Positions 43,972 through 55,822 of a DNA stretch of 64,000 nucleotides are shown here, in pieces. Position 1 is the first letter of the stretch. Each line of letters opens with the position of its first letter. Under the pieces are notes generated by a model. The model made no database searches and had not been told where the DNA came from. It saw only the letters and a list, made by a program, of their open reading frames with translations. Source of the DNA: Bolinopsis microptera (Eukaryota; Ctenophora; Tentaculata; Lobata; Bolinopsidae); the NCBI RefSeq assembly GCF_026151205.1, contig NC_087072.1, positions 24,011,603-24,075,602 on the forward strand, read 5' to 3'. A program made the translations under genes and the position numbers.

Positions 43972-45219
43972 CTAGGAAATAAACTTGGTCCTATTTTTTG
44001 AGCCAATCAAATAAATGTGCTTGTAAAACTTCAGTAGTCCATTTACATCAATTTTCTCAATCACGAGAACATTATTACCTGTTCTGCTAATACCGTGCAA
44101 TATTTCTGACGAAAATGAGTCTACTGTCTGAGTTGAGAGGGTTGGGTGTGATACTGTTAGAGACGATCTGTTGTCGGACAATGTTGGGCAGCTCTCTGAA
44201 GTATCAGAGCTGCTATTATAAAACTTTTCTATCTGATCCCGAAAGTTAACCATTCTTTTTCTGAGGATTAAGTTTGGTTTCATGGCCACGAGCGCTGTGG
44301 CAACTTTCTGCAAATTTACTCCGGAGGGATGTTTCTGAAAATGTTTAACCATTTGGTTTAAAACTTTGATTATAACTCATTAAACGGTCGATCAAAGGAT
44401 TTTTATGACACGTACTAAAAAACGAGATACATGAACTGAGAAAATTAATATCGTGATATATTTATAGAGCTATCAAAACAAGTTTATATCAAGAAATTAC
44501 CTTCATAGAAGCCTTAAACAAGAAATCATCATTGCAATCGAATATAGTTGAAAAGAGCCCATTTGTCCCTTCCCTAGAGTTGAGATAGGATGTCACAGAA
44601 ACAGAGCACGGTACATTCCTGGGAAGGAGGACCACAGGTATTCTTGATGAGAATACTTGGCGAGTAGCTTCAATGTCCGTCTGAAAACAGAATTTTATGT
44701 GGTGAGTGGTCCACAATCCACATGATGTTGAGGTAAGACTTGAGTTGTTCGAGACAAAATGGTTGCAAATCAAATACAAGTAATTATAGGAAATAAACTT
44801 ACCTTGAAATTCCAGGAAGAAATAATCTGCCGACCATTAAAACCGTCACTAGCACAAACCACCCTCTTGACATTCCTCTGAAACTTCCTGTTTAGCTGCA
44901 GAGCCACTGCAACATTAGTCAGCGGGCCAAGACAGACAACTGTTACTTTGTGAGGAAACTTCTCGCAAATATGAGCCAGGCAGTGTGCAGGAGCCGCTAT
45001 TCCTGAAGATGTCCTTCGTACCACGGGAATGTCAAACCGTCCTATCATGGACAAAATTCTCAGAGTCTCATTGTACGCTTTGGTCAGGGAAACGTCCTCG
45101 TTTCCAGTGAGAGTCACACAAAGCACGGAGGAGTATTCGAGGAGGAATAGGATCGGTTGAAGGTCTAAGGAAGTGGTGTTGCAGTCGATTATTATGTATC
45201 CGTGTTTCTGGGAGGACAT
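43972..45219 (-). CDS. Nucleoside hydrolase-fold protein with degraded metal site (3 exons, 319 aa)
   Basis: Inosine-uridine nucleoside hydrolase (IUNH) family by fold signatures. Exons: 45219-44803, 44680-44501, 44334-43972, with GT-AG junctions and phase 0 throughout. The core motif VTVVCLGPLTNVAVALQLN matches the family's KVTIVALGPLTNIALAL, and exon 2 continues TDIEATRQVFSSRIPVVLLP like the family's DPEAARxVFxSGIPxxLV. The length is right for a complete IUNH domain. The N-terminal calcium-binding DxDxGxDD cluster reads DCNTTSLD, so two of the aspartates and the glycine are lost, and the C-terminal HD ligand region is not recognisable (HPSGVNLQK). Catalysis as a nucleosidase is therefore doubtful. 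The upstream GTG at 45222 is not used; ATG 45219 is. The gene starts 238 bp after the BTB-BACK stop. Confidence 0.8.
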
Positions 45220-45457
45220 CACTCCTTAATAAAACAGTCGGTTAGCGATTTTACAACAGATCTTTTAAGTTATTCGGTAACTTTAAAGGTAAGTAAGGAG
45301 CTTATTTTGATAAAGTCAGTAAAGATAAAATAAAAAACAATCTGATTACAAAGTTAAAACTGAATACAAAACAAAACAACATGAAACCAAAATAAAGATC
45401 AACAGCAGAAAAATACCGATAAAGAAATAAAAAACCCTGCCCAAATTTTAAGAAAAA

Positions 45458-48308
45458 TCATAAGAAAAAGCTAAGTACAAAAGAATCATTATCACCAACA
45501 TAATCTAATATCTCGCTCAATTTCAGATCGATTCGAGAGTGACCCCTAGTAACTCCACACAATCTAGACCATGGTACGGATTCACCTCTTCTAGCTATAA
45601 ACCAGTACAATGAGGCCCTCCCACTGTCAATAAACATGGGTTCTTCTCTCTGAGGGTTGATGGTGATCATAACCCCAGCGGTAGCGATGTGACATGCTGA
45701 GATAGTGCTACTGCACACACATTCGTCCATGTCTGGGGGGCAGCCACACACTTCCGTTGAGTTGGTGTATTTGAAGAGTTTGAGAGGCATTGAAACAGTG
45801 AACTCACGGTAATCCATCTCCAGCAAGTTCTGAAAATGGTGTATTACTTTTATAACGCCATATTCTTACACAACAAAACTTAGAAGAGAAAGTGTCACAT
45901 TATCCAATACACACCCACACACACACACACACGCTCCATAAGAATCCATAAGAATCAGATGTAAGCTGTAAAAGATTTCACATGAACTAACCTGCGTATA
46001 AAAACATGTCCTGACACCCGTGTACTTTTCAGTTGCGTTCTCCTCTGGTGAGTCTGTCTTGACAAAGTATGTAAAAGGTTTGACTGTCATGTTAGGTAAG
46101 AAGTTTGGTAACGTACTCTTTGTGAGATGATGCAGACACGGGGAGACAAAGTTAGTAAGGAAGGAGTGGGGAAGGTATTTGTATTGGATTAGTTTTAAAG
46201 TTTGGTCTACAGAGGGTTGATCTAGATCTGTCTGGTGCTCCAACCACGTAATCAGAGCTAGTACTTGTGCTGGCACTGAGAACGTTGAGCGCTCTCCTGA
46301 GATAACCTGCCAACAAAATTAAGAAAAGTTAGAATTTGAGTTCATTTTGTATTCAGAATGTGGCATCATATTAGTTTTTTTTTAAAATAATAGTACTTTA
46401 CCTATTGTCATTTGGGCAGATTACTATTCTAGTATAGCAAGTAGAATTTTCAGTAGAGTAACTTTAAATAGCATACACAACTCGAACTCAGGGTTCATTG
46501 AAATTCTCACACTTTCCCTACCTTCAATACGAATTGAATGTCTGCAGATGTCCATAACTCGTCTTTATACACTTTCCATAGATAAGAATATCGGGATAGG
46601 ACCTGGTTAGAAGTTAAAATCTTAATTTGATATTTAGGTTTCTGTTTCTTAACATGATGAACATTAAACTGCATTGAATCATAGCATTAAATTGCACTGA
46701 AATGGGTTTAAAGGCTTGGCAATCACAACTATCTAAGCTATTTAAGTAAAGTTAGATGGAATTCATTATGCCAACCTTAGCACATCGATCAAGAAGCAAT
46801 TTGCTTGGCAAAGTTCGACCCAATTCTAAATATTGATGAATAGTGTCCATGGAGACATTCATAATATCGACACAGATTTCCTGAAACGGAGTCATTATAA
46901 TATAATCAAATTATGATCACACTTCACGAATAGTGTCAATTTGAATTAACAATAACCAATATACTTTATGACAACATGCTCATAAAACTGCGAAGGTAGA
47001 CATAGTCAGACTTGTAAGAAACTGAGCAAAGATTAATGAGGTCTAATGCTTCTTGTGGGCCAAAAGGAAAGGAAGCTGAAGTTGGTCAACTGTCAACTAC
47101 ATTCGACTAATCTTAAATGTAGGTGTTAGTAACAATAGCAGGTTATAAGATAGCACCCATAGAGTCTGATCAATTTGAAATCAAAGATAAATCACAGGCT
47201 TGCTCACTATCACACCTCTAGAGTCTCACTTCGCACTTTACACGCTATTTCTAGGAATTCTAGTGCATTTCTTGGTCGCACTGAGTCCCCTAATGTTGTA
47301 GCACATCTAATGAAAAAGTATTACATACAAAGTAAGTATACACTATACATGCAAAAAATATACAACATGAATGAGTTAGGATAAACATTCTGACTAATGA
47401 AAGATAAAACGTATAAAACAGTACACTTTTTAAAGTGGCTATTAATATTTTTAACTTTATGATATCTCAAAAATTGGGTAGCTGTAAAACAAATTGTGAT
47501 TTAATTCACACAATTTTAACTTCATTAAGCTTAAAACCTTTTCTCAATCCAGGGTACACCATACTCAACACTGAGCATCAGCAAAAATTGAATGTTAGCA
47601 CTGTCTAGGTTGATTGTTCCTGAAAAATAATTCATCCATTTTAACATGGGTAAATTACAAATAAAAACTAGACATCACTGCAAACAATATACATACATAT
47701 TCATTTCATAACAACTGATACAACCGAGGTCAGTCCTGGAGTTTCACTTTTAGACGTGTCTTATTACTTTTTGTGCCATAAATATGAAATTTAAAACCAG
47801 ACTTGCTTTAAATATAATGATACATATTTGATTTTATTACCATCATAGAGAGATCTAAGGAAAGACTTCATCTCCCTGCTGAAGTCATAATTTTCCAAAA
47901 CAATTGTATTGTGGTGATCTTCTCCATTTTTGAAAGCAGCAGCAAACTTTGGACTCTAAAAGCACACAAGTATTTGATCAATATGGATGGGGTTATACCT
48001 TAGGAGATTCGAGAGATGTTCAGCATTAAAAACCTACCTACTTTCACAAGTAATTTCAGTTTAACACACGTTATTCTTATTTTTATCATTAAATTGATTC
48101 GGTACTTCCCTACATTTGCAATTGTGAACTGTTTTAAAGTCTTTGTTATACTGATTTTTTCATACTGTTTTTTTTTATAGTTTATGAACAAATTTACCTG
48201 AGCAAGAATTATCTTGTGGAGATAAAGAGGTTCATCATTTATGACCATAGTGATGTCGCTAAATGTAGGATTATTGAAGAAAAGATGAACCAGAGACGAC
48301 ACATCCAT
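45458..48308 (-). CDS. BTB-BACK domain protein (8 exons, 423 aa)
   Basis: Likely a Cullin-3 substrate adaptor-type or scaffold protein. Exons: 48308-48198, 47955-47841, 47619-47538, 47306-47216, 46880-46776, 46602-46522, 46306-45992, 45829-45458, with phases consistent at all seven introns (1272 bp). The BTB domain spans about residues 1-115: FSDITMVINDEPLYLHKIILAQ, SPKFAAAFKNG, LRSLYDGTINL, then SANIQFLLMLSVEYGVPWIEKRC. A BACK-like helical region follows (LEFLEIACKV...LLLDRCAK). The C-terminal ~150 residues contain a Cys-rich stretch (CGCPPDMDECVC) and no Kelch repeats, so it differs from KLHL proteins and is closer in layout to BTBD-type proteins. The small exon 47306-47216 was placed because it alone restores phase between exons 3 and 5. 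The ATG at 48308 opens the frame. Confidence 0.85.
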
Positions 48309-48509
48309 GGGCTTCCTTCAACTTCCAACTGTTCTATGTTCCATTAATCCCCTTCAAATTGGGAAACATCATTATTTTGTGTGATTATTGACTTGTCAAA
48401 AAAGGTCAGCACTTATGAGTAATTGTATTGTGCAAGTGATTTCAATCGGGTGTAATAAAAATAGAGTCTAAAAATCAATATTCTACAGTATTTGAGTGAT
48501 CACCTTGAA

Positions 48510-48542
48510 GGGGGGGGGGGGGGGGGGGGGGCAGGGGGGGGG
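48510..48542. repeat. Poly-G tract
   Basis: Twenty-two consecutive G, then CA, then nine G. It could form a G-quadruplex. Run length is likely unreliable in any assembly. Confidence 0.9.
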
Positions 48543-48769
48543 TCTTTATGAAATTTCTCTCGAAATTGATTTTATAATTGTTTCTGATAGAGGGGATCTA
48601 ATTTTGGAAGAGACTGTACTTAGTGTCATGTCAGTATTTTGAAGTAGGCCTTTAAAATTTTGTATTTGATTTTGAAAATCTTGGAAAAGGGCTGTTAATT
48701 TTCAAGTAAAATAAATGAGCTTTAACAGAGGAAAACATTTTTAGAGCATGAACAATTTGAACATAAAAT

Positions 48770-49027
48770 ATTGATACCCTGATTGACTGCAAACCCTGAT
48801 ATACTGCGGCTTTTCTCTTTCTCCAAAAAATTGCAGTAAATCAGGGTATTATTATCAAACATGTCTATCTTACAAATGTCAACAATCCTAAAATAATTTA
48901 GAACCTAAACGTGATCCTTTGTAAGATTATATGTCCCAAAAGTCAAATTGACTTGTACTCAAGTATAAAATCGAACAATTTACTCCAATAACCACGGTCA
49001 CTAGCAAGTAAATCAGGGTATTACTGT
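48770..49027. mobile_element. Decayed pogo-type MITE remnants
   Basis: Inverted words GATACCCTGATT at about 48771 and GTAAATCAGGGTATTACTGTA near 49011-49030, plus an internal copy near 48833-48855, resemble the CAGTA...CCCGATTTACC ends of the element at 32918-33001. The boundaries are approximate. Confidence 0.45.
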
Positions 49028-49047
49028 ATGAGGAAAAGAGTAGTGTG

Positions 49048-49290
49048 GAGCACATTTGAGAGGACTCTCTTTGACTTGCGCATTTTCAATCCCAAATCGC
49101 CAACATATCAAGGAAAGACCATGCAACAGCTCTACACTCTGCACGAGAATGAGATAAAGAACCAGTACATGAACCGAGTGCTACAATTGGAGAAAGGGTA
49201 ATTTGTCCCCCTTGTATTTACCACTACAGGAGGAATGGCACCTGAGGCCAAGCGTTTCATAAGGAGACTTGCTGTGTTAGTAAAGTAAAG
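49048..49290 (+). pseudogene. Fragment of a mobile-element polyprotein C-terminus
   Basis: The plus strand reads FDLRIFNPKSPTYQ, then a helix-like charged stretch, and after an in-frame TAA FVPLVFTTTGGMAPEAKRF. This combination (DxRxFNPxAPxY ... FTPLVFxxxGGM) is common at the C-terminal end of retroelement-type proteins in invertebrate genomes, from my recollection of the pattern. The fragment has an internal stop and no N-terminal context, so it is a dead relic. Confidence 0.6.
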
Positions 49291-50789
49291 TAAATTCAAA
49301 ATTATGACATAACATCATCACACATGTCTACAAAGGATCAAATCATTATATATATGGAAAAATATAAATATCTTACCACCAAAATTGATAAATTATTAAC
49401 TATAGCCAACGTCCTTGCGGTGCCGAGCTGATGTAAAACTCTTCTGTCTCTTGTTAATATTTTAGTTGTACTGTGCATAAAAGTGTGTAGTACCAAGTGT
49501 GTAGTGGTTTGATTATTGAAATAAATTTTCGTGCACATACAGAATGAATGGTTAATAATTTAATATATAATATATGTAGACCAAGGTCTGTGCACGGGAT
49601 GCTTCCTGGAAGAATCCAGTTCTTTTAGCGGGGCACCCTACCTAAAGCCAAATTGAGATATAATAATCATATTCCTAGAGAAATAATCAGAAATCGTATA
49701 CCAATCAAATAATATGATATATAGGAGTAGTAACCATATTTACTATGCAAAATGCCCCAACCACATAGTGTAAATTTATGTAGAATTCAAATTCCATATC
49801 ATCATTAAACCTCAATAGTCAATATAATAGCCCAAGCAAAATTAAATAACTTCTTATATACCTTACTGTCATACTACAAATTAATTAAACATTTGAAATC
49901 TGTTAACCAGAGAATAAATTTCTAAACCTAATGCAAGTGAAATAATTTAGATGCAATAATGAATGCCTAATGTGAGTATCATCTGTCAATGTCCTTGTAA
50001 AAAAGTCTGTAAAAGAGATATGAGTAACTAATATAGAAGAAAAAACAGGAAGTTGTCGTCTGTTGAAAAATAAATAAAATATCTAGAATATAAATTAGAA
50101 TATAAAACAACATTCAGTCAAAGTGTCGTCAATAAACTGTACAATTATCAAATGTTAAAACTGGGTGATACAGTCACCAAAAATAAATACTAAGTATAAT
50201 AAGTAAATAAATTAAATGTGGTCTATAAAACTACCACTAGGTATAATAGGTCAATAAATTAAAAGTGGTTTATAAAACTACCACTGTGCGAACCCTTTCT
50301 CCAGTTAAAACATGTCAGTCATGTGCAAAATCAATCAAAATGGTAAGGTGGTAAAAAAGGGAAAATCCTTTCGATACATCAATTATATATGCCTCAGATT
50401 TAAAAGAATTAGAAGATACTTAGTTATCGTCGACTATGATTGCAGTGTAAAATTTGTCATATGACAATGTATATTTAATATTAATGTAATGTATATTATT
50501 TATTATGACGACGTGATATTTATAATGCAGAATTAAAAGCTGCTTTCGATATGACTGGTGGTGGGCTCTCTCCGGCGGGACTAAGGTTTTTTTTTTACAT
50601 ATTTGATAGATTTACAGATCTGGCTTGACAAAAATTTTCAGAAAAAATCATGTTCGCGGGAAGCAAAAATCCGATGAGTTTTTTAGGGGGGAGGGGTAGG
50701 GGGTTGAGGGGGGTTGGGAAGGGTTGTCACATGACGAGAAATTTTTTGCAAAAATTAAACAATCTTTATTTGTTGATATTATTCACCCC

Positions 50790-53700
50790 TGTTGCATAGA
50801 ATGGTGGGTCTGCACTTGAGAAGAGTGAGTCTGGCCGCTAGAATGGTGGGTCTGCAATCTAGAAGTGGGTCTGGCAACCAGAATGGTGGGTCTGCAATCT
50901 AGAAGTGGGTCTGGCAACCAGAATGATGGGTCTCTACCCTTAAAGAGTGGTCTGTTAACCAGAATTGTGGGTCTACACCCTTGAAGAGTGGGTCTGACAA
51001 CCAGAATGGTGGGTCTGCACTTGAGAAGAGTGGTTCTTTCGGCTGGAATGGTGGGTCTGCAATCTAGAAGTTGGTCTAGCAACCGAAATTGTGGATCTGG
51101 ATACGAGAATAATGAGTCTTCACTCTCTAGAAGAGTGGGTCCGGCAACCAGAGTGGTGGGTCTGCACTTGAGAAGCGTGGGTCTGGCCGCTAAATGGTGA
51201 GTCTGCACCCTTTAAGAGTGGGTCTGACAACCAGAGTGGTGGGTCTGGACTTGAGAAGAGTGGGTCTGGCAGCTGGAATGGTGGGTCTGCAATCTAGAAG
51301 TTGGTCTGGCAACCAGAATGGTGGGTGTACATACACCCTTGAAGAGTGGGTCTGACAACCCGAGTGGTGGGTCTGGACTTGAGAAGAGTGGGTCTGGCAG
51401 CTGGAATGGTGGGTCTGCAATCTAGAAGTGGGTCCGGCAACCAGACTGGTGGGTGTACGTACACCCTTGAAGAGTGGGTCTGACAACCAGAGTGGTGGGT
51501 CTGTACCCTTGAAGAGTGGGTCTGACAACCAGGGTGGTGGGTCTACACTTGAGAAGAGTTGGTCTGGCAGCTAGAATGGTGGGTCTGCGATCTAAAAGTG
51601 GGTCTTGCAACCAGAATGGTGGGTTTGCTTTCTTGAAGAGTGGGTCTGACAACCCGAGTGGTGGGTCTGGACTTGAGAAGAGTGGGTCTGGCAGCTGGAA
51701 TGGTGGGTCTGCAATCTAGAAGTGGGTCCGGCAACCAGACTGGTGGGTGTACGTACACCCTTGAAGAGTGGGTCTGACAACCAGAGTGGTGGGTCTGCAC
51801 TTGAGAAGAGTGGGTCTGGCAGCTAGAATGGTGGGTCTGCAATCTAGAAGTGGGTCTGGCAGTTAGAATGGTGGGTCTGCAATCTAGACGTGGGTTTGGC
51901 AACATGAATGGTGGGTCTGCACCCTTCAGGCTTAAAGAGTGGGTCTGACAACCAGTGGTAGATCTGCACTTGAGAAGTGTGGGTCTGGCAGCTGGAATGG
52001 TGGGTCTGCAATCTAGAAGTTGGTCTGGCAACTAGAATGGTGGGTCTGCACCCTTCAGGCTTCAAGAGTGGGTCTGACAACCAGAGTGGTAGATCTGCAC
52101 TTGAGAAGAGTGGGTCTGGCAGCTGGAATGGTGGGTCTGCAATCTAGAAGTTGGTCTGGCAACCAGAATTGTGGGTGTACGTACACCCTTGAAGAGTGGG
52201 TCTGACAACCCGAGTGGTGGGTCTGGACTTGAGAAGAGTGGGTCTGGCAGCTGGAATGGTGGGTCTGCAATCTAGAAGTTGGTCTGGCAACCAGAATGGT
52301 GGGTGTACGTACACCCTTGAAGAGTGGGTCTGACAACCAGAGTGGTGGGTCTGCACCCTTGAAGAGTGGGTATGACAACCAGGGTGGTGGGTCTACACTT
52401 GAGAAGAGTGGGTCTGGCAGCTAGAATGGTGGGTCTGCAATCTAGAAGTGGGTCTGGCAGTTAGAATGGTGGGTCTGCAATCTAGACGTGGGTCTGGCAA
52501 CATTAATGGTGGGTCTGCACCCTTCAGGCTTAAAGAGTGGGTCTGACAACCAGTGGTAGATCTGCACTTGAGAAGTGTGGGTCTGGCAGCTGGAATGGTG
52601 GGTCTGCAATCTAGAAGTTGGTCTGGCAACTAGAATGGTGGGTCTGCACCCTTCAGGCTTCAAGAGTGGGTCTGACAACCAGAGTGGTAGATCTGCACTT
52701 GAGAAGAGTGGGTCTGGCAGCTGGAATGGTGGGTCTGCAATCTAGAAGTTGGTCTGGCAACCAGAATGGTGGGTGTACGTACACCCTTGAAGAGTGGGTC
52801 TGACAACCCGAGTGGTGGGTCTGGACTTGAGAAGAGTGGGTCTGGCAGCTGGAATGGTGGGTCTGCAATCTAGAAGTTGGTCTGGCAACCAGAATGGTGG
52901 GTGTACGTACACCCTTGAAGAGTGGGTCTGACAACCAGAGTGGTGGGTCTGGACTTGAGAAGAGTGGGTCTGGCAGCTGGAATGGTGGGTCTGCAATCTA
53001 GAAGTTGGTCTGGCAACCAGAATGGTGGGTGTACGTACACCCTTGAAGAGTGAGTCTGACAACCCGAGTGGTGGGTCTACACTTGAGAAGAGTTAGTCTG
53101 GCGGCTAGAATGGTAGGTCTGCGATCTAAAAGTGGGTCTTGCAGCCAGAATGGTGGATCTGCACTTGAGAAGAGTGGGTCTGTCAGCTGGAATGGTGGGT
53201 CTGCAATCTATAAGTGAGTCTTGCAGCTAGAATAGTGGGTCTGAAATCTAGAAGTGGGTCTTGCAACATGAATGTGGGTCTGCACCCTTAAAGAGTGGGT
53301 CTGGCAATCAGAATGGTACGTCTACACTCTAGAAGAGGTGGATTTTCGCCCTAGAAGGGTGAGTCTGGAAACCAGAAAGGTGGGTCTACAATCTGGAATA
53401 GTGGGTCTGGCAACCAGAATTGCGGGTCTGCATTCTAAAATAGTAGATCTTCACTCTAGAAGAGTGGGCCTGGCAACCAGAATGGTAAGTCTACACTCTG
53501 TCAACCAGATTTGGGGGTCTATAAACTAGAATATAGGAGATATGGCTACCAGAATTGTGGGTTTGGACAACCCGAATGGTGGGTCTTCACTCTAGAATAA
53601 TAGGTCTGGTGGGTCTACACTTTAGAAGAGTGGGTCTGGCAACTATAATGGTGTGTCTGCAATCTATAAGAGTGGGTCTGGCAACCAGAATAGTGGGTCT

Positions 53701-54285
53701 GCAATCAAGGGAATCAAGATGAGTGAGTCTGGCAATCAGAATGGTGGGTCTGCACCTTAGGGTAGTGGGTCTGGAAACAAGAATGGTGGGTCAGAATTCT
53801 TGAATAGTGGGTCTTCACTCTAGCTAAGAGTGGGTCTGGCAACAAGAATGGTGGGTAAGAATTCTAGAATAGTGGGTCTTCACTCTAGAAGAGTGGGTCT
53901 GGCAACCAGAATGGTAAGTCTACACTCTGTCAAGTGTCAACCAGAATTGGGGGTCTAAACTAAAATATAGGATATATGGCAACCAGAATTGTGCGTCTGG
54001 AGTCTAGAGTCTAGAATAGTGGGTCCGGCAACCCGAAAGGTGGGTCTTCACTCAAGAATAGTGGGTCTGGCAATCGGAATGGTGCGTCTACACTCTAGAA
54101 GAGTGGGGCTGCCAACCAGAATGGTAGGTCTTCGCCTTAGAAGAGTGGGTCTGGCAGCTAGAATGGTGGGTCTGCATTTTAGAATAGTGGGTCTTGACTC
54201 TATACCTACTAGAAGAGTGGGTCTCCTCTCTAGAAGAGTGAATCTGGCAACCAGAATGGTAATTCTTCACTCTGTTGAGTGAAGA
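50790..54285. repeat. GGGTCTG-type minisatellite, ~3.5 kb
   Basis: Tandem units of about 30-40 bp built on GGGTCTGGCAACCAGAATGGT and GGGTCTGCAATCTAGAAGT. A higher-order repeat of about 598 bp is visible (the stretch around 51844-52150 recurs around 52442-52750). Diversity increases toward the right end (53500-54280). Many open frames on both strands rich in CRPT/RPTLL words are by-products of the unit. Confidence 0.95.
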
Positions 54286-54300
54286 ACCCTAACCCTAACC
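54283..54300. repeat. Short interstitial CCCTAA repeat
   Basis: AACCCTAACCCTAACCCCCC at the junction between the two arrays: two telomere-type units (TTAGGG on the other strand) followed by a C run. Too short to be a telomere relic with confidence. Confidence 0.6.
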
Positions 54301-54309
54301 CCCCAGCCC

Positions 54310-55345
54310 CCCAACCCCCCAACTTTATATTATTGTGATGTCTGATTATTACTGCGCCCCCCAGCCCACCAACCTTGTGTTATTGTAATGTCTGATTATT
54401 GCTGTCCCACAAATGTCGTCTGGAACACCCTATTTCTCAAAAATTTTCCGAAGGCCAGTGCTGCGCCTGCCTAGCCCTCCAACTTTGTATTATTGTGATG
54501 TCTGATTATAATTACTGTCCTACAAATTTCTTTAATGCCAAATGTCGTCTAAAACACATAATTTCTCAAAAATTTTCTGATTGGCTGCGCCCCCCCCCCC
54601 CTCCCTAGCCAACCAACTTTATATTATTGTGATGTCTGATTATTACTGCCCTACTAATTTCTTTAATGCCTAATGTCGTCTGAATCACCCTATTTCTCAA
54701 AATTTTTCGGGGGGTGCGCCCCCCCCGGCCCTACCCTCCCAACTTTGTATTATTGTGATGTCTGATTATTACTGTCCTACAAATTTCTTTAATGCCAAAT
54801 GTCGTCTAAAACACATTATTTCTCAAACATTTTCTGGGGGGCTGCGCCCCCCCGGCCCCCCAACTTTATATTATTGTGATGTCTGATTATTACTGTCCCC
54901 AAATTTCTTTAATACCAAATGCCATTTTAATCACCCTATTTCTCAAAAATTTTCCTGGGGGTTCGCTCCCCTAGCCTCCTAGCCCACCAACTGTATATTA
55001 TTCTGATGTATGATTATTACTGTCCTACAAATTTCTTTAATGCCAAATGTCGTCTGAATCACCCTATTTCTCAAAAATTTTCCGGGGGTTGCGCCCCCCA
55101 GCCCACCAACCTTGTATTATTTTAATGTCTGATTATTGCTGTCGTACAAATGTCGTCTGGAACACCCTATTTCTCAAAAATTTTCCGAAGGCCAGGGCTG
55201 CGCCCCCCTAGCCCCCTAACTTTGTATTATTGTGATGTCTGATTATTACTGTCCTACAAATTTCTTTAATGCCAAATGTCGTCTAAAACACATAATTTCT
55301 CAAAAAATTTTTGGGGGGCTGCGCCTTCCCCCCTCCCTAGCCAAC
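54310..55345. repeat. Tandem array of ~125-bp units
   Basis: About nine copies of a unit containing AACTTTATATTATTGTGATG, TCTGATTATTACTGTCCTAC, AATTTCTTTAATGCCAAATG, TCGTCTAAAACAC and a C-rich GCTGCGCCCCCC spacer. The GATTATTACTG block occurs near 54330, 54380, 54500, 54630, 54755, 54880, 55000, 55125 and 55235. The second and the 55125 copies lack about 40 bp of the unit. Confidence 0.92.
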
Positions 55346-55671
55346 CAAAGGAGCTTCGCCCCGGCTACGTGTCGTGTCGGGCTACGTGCCCAGAATCGAA
55401 AAAACTTAATCTTTAAATGAATAACGGAACCTTCATTATGAAGTTACGAGATGATAATATAATTGGGAGGCAAAGTGGTTATCGGGCTTGGGGCTCATGA
55501 TGCGCAAAATTTGGCCGCTGTCGAGTGGGTCTGCCTAAAATTCACAGATCTAGCTATGGGTCTGAGACATTTGTAAAAAAAAAACCTTAGGCGGGACATA
55601 GATCTATATAGGGGGTACCCGGGGTACGAGTTAACGAACAGTGTTCGTGTCCTTCCACAACCCCCTGTTAC

Positions 55672-55822
55672 CTGTGTTTCTGTCGGGGTAGCCTAATTCA
55701 TCCGTTAGAATCGCAGAGTTAGCGGAGCTCATGATATCTCGCGACGTATGCTGCATGAACGGTGCAAGACTTGCGCCGTTTGTTTCAGCATCCAGTTGCG
55801 AGTGCTTGCCCATCGAAAACAT
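55672..55822 (-). CDS. Candidate first coding exon of an unidentified gene
   Basis: From the ATG at 55820-55822 the minus strand is open for 50 codons to a good donor (ACACAG|GTAACAGG). It encodes MFSMGKHSQLDAETNGAS then a Ser/Asp-rich stretch ending LGYPDRNTG. Composition is protein-like and GC-richer than its surroundings, unlike the repeats on either side. It has no recognisable domain and resembles a cytosolic N-terminal tail. The next exon would lie to the left, beyond the 5-kb satellite element, and I cannot find it. Confidence is limited because only one exon is visible. Confidence 0.45.

Larger units (their letters stand above)
48309..50580. other. Intergenic DNA with decayed mobile elements
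   Basis: Upstream of the BTB-BACK gene. It holds a poly-G run, a pogo-type MITE remnant and a mobile-element protein fragment, listed separately. The rest, especially 49300-50540, is AT-rich with no recognised gene. Confidence 0.5.
50581..55590. mobile_element. Satellite-cored element with CTAAGG inverted ends and 6-bp flanking repeat
   Basis: The ends are 19-bp perfect inverted repeats, CTAAGG followed by ten T and ACA (50581-50599), with the complement at 55572-55590. The direct repeat GCGGGA abuts both ends (50575-50580 and 55591-55596), as expected for a target duplication. The 5-kb interior has no transposase. It consists of a 3.5-kb GGGTCTG-type minisatellite, then a ~1-kb tandem array of ~125-bp units. 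The superfamily is not assigned; a 6-bp duplication is uncommon among DNA transposons. Confidence 0.8.

Noticed and set aside
50783-54285. Many Arg-Pro-Thr/His-Ser-rich frames on both strands
   Set aside because: By-products of the GGGTCTG minisatellite. They shift frame with the unit and have no independent support.
54283-54300. A chromosome end or telomere fusion point
   Set aside because: Only two CCCTAA units inside a mobile-element array with sequence continuing on both sides. This is too little to infer a telomere.
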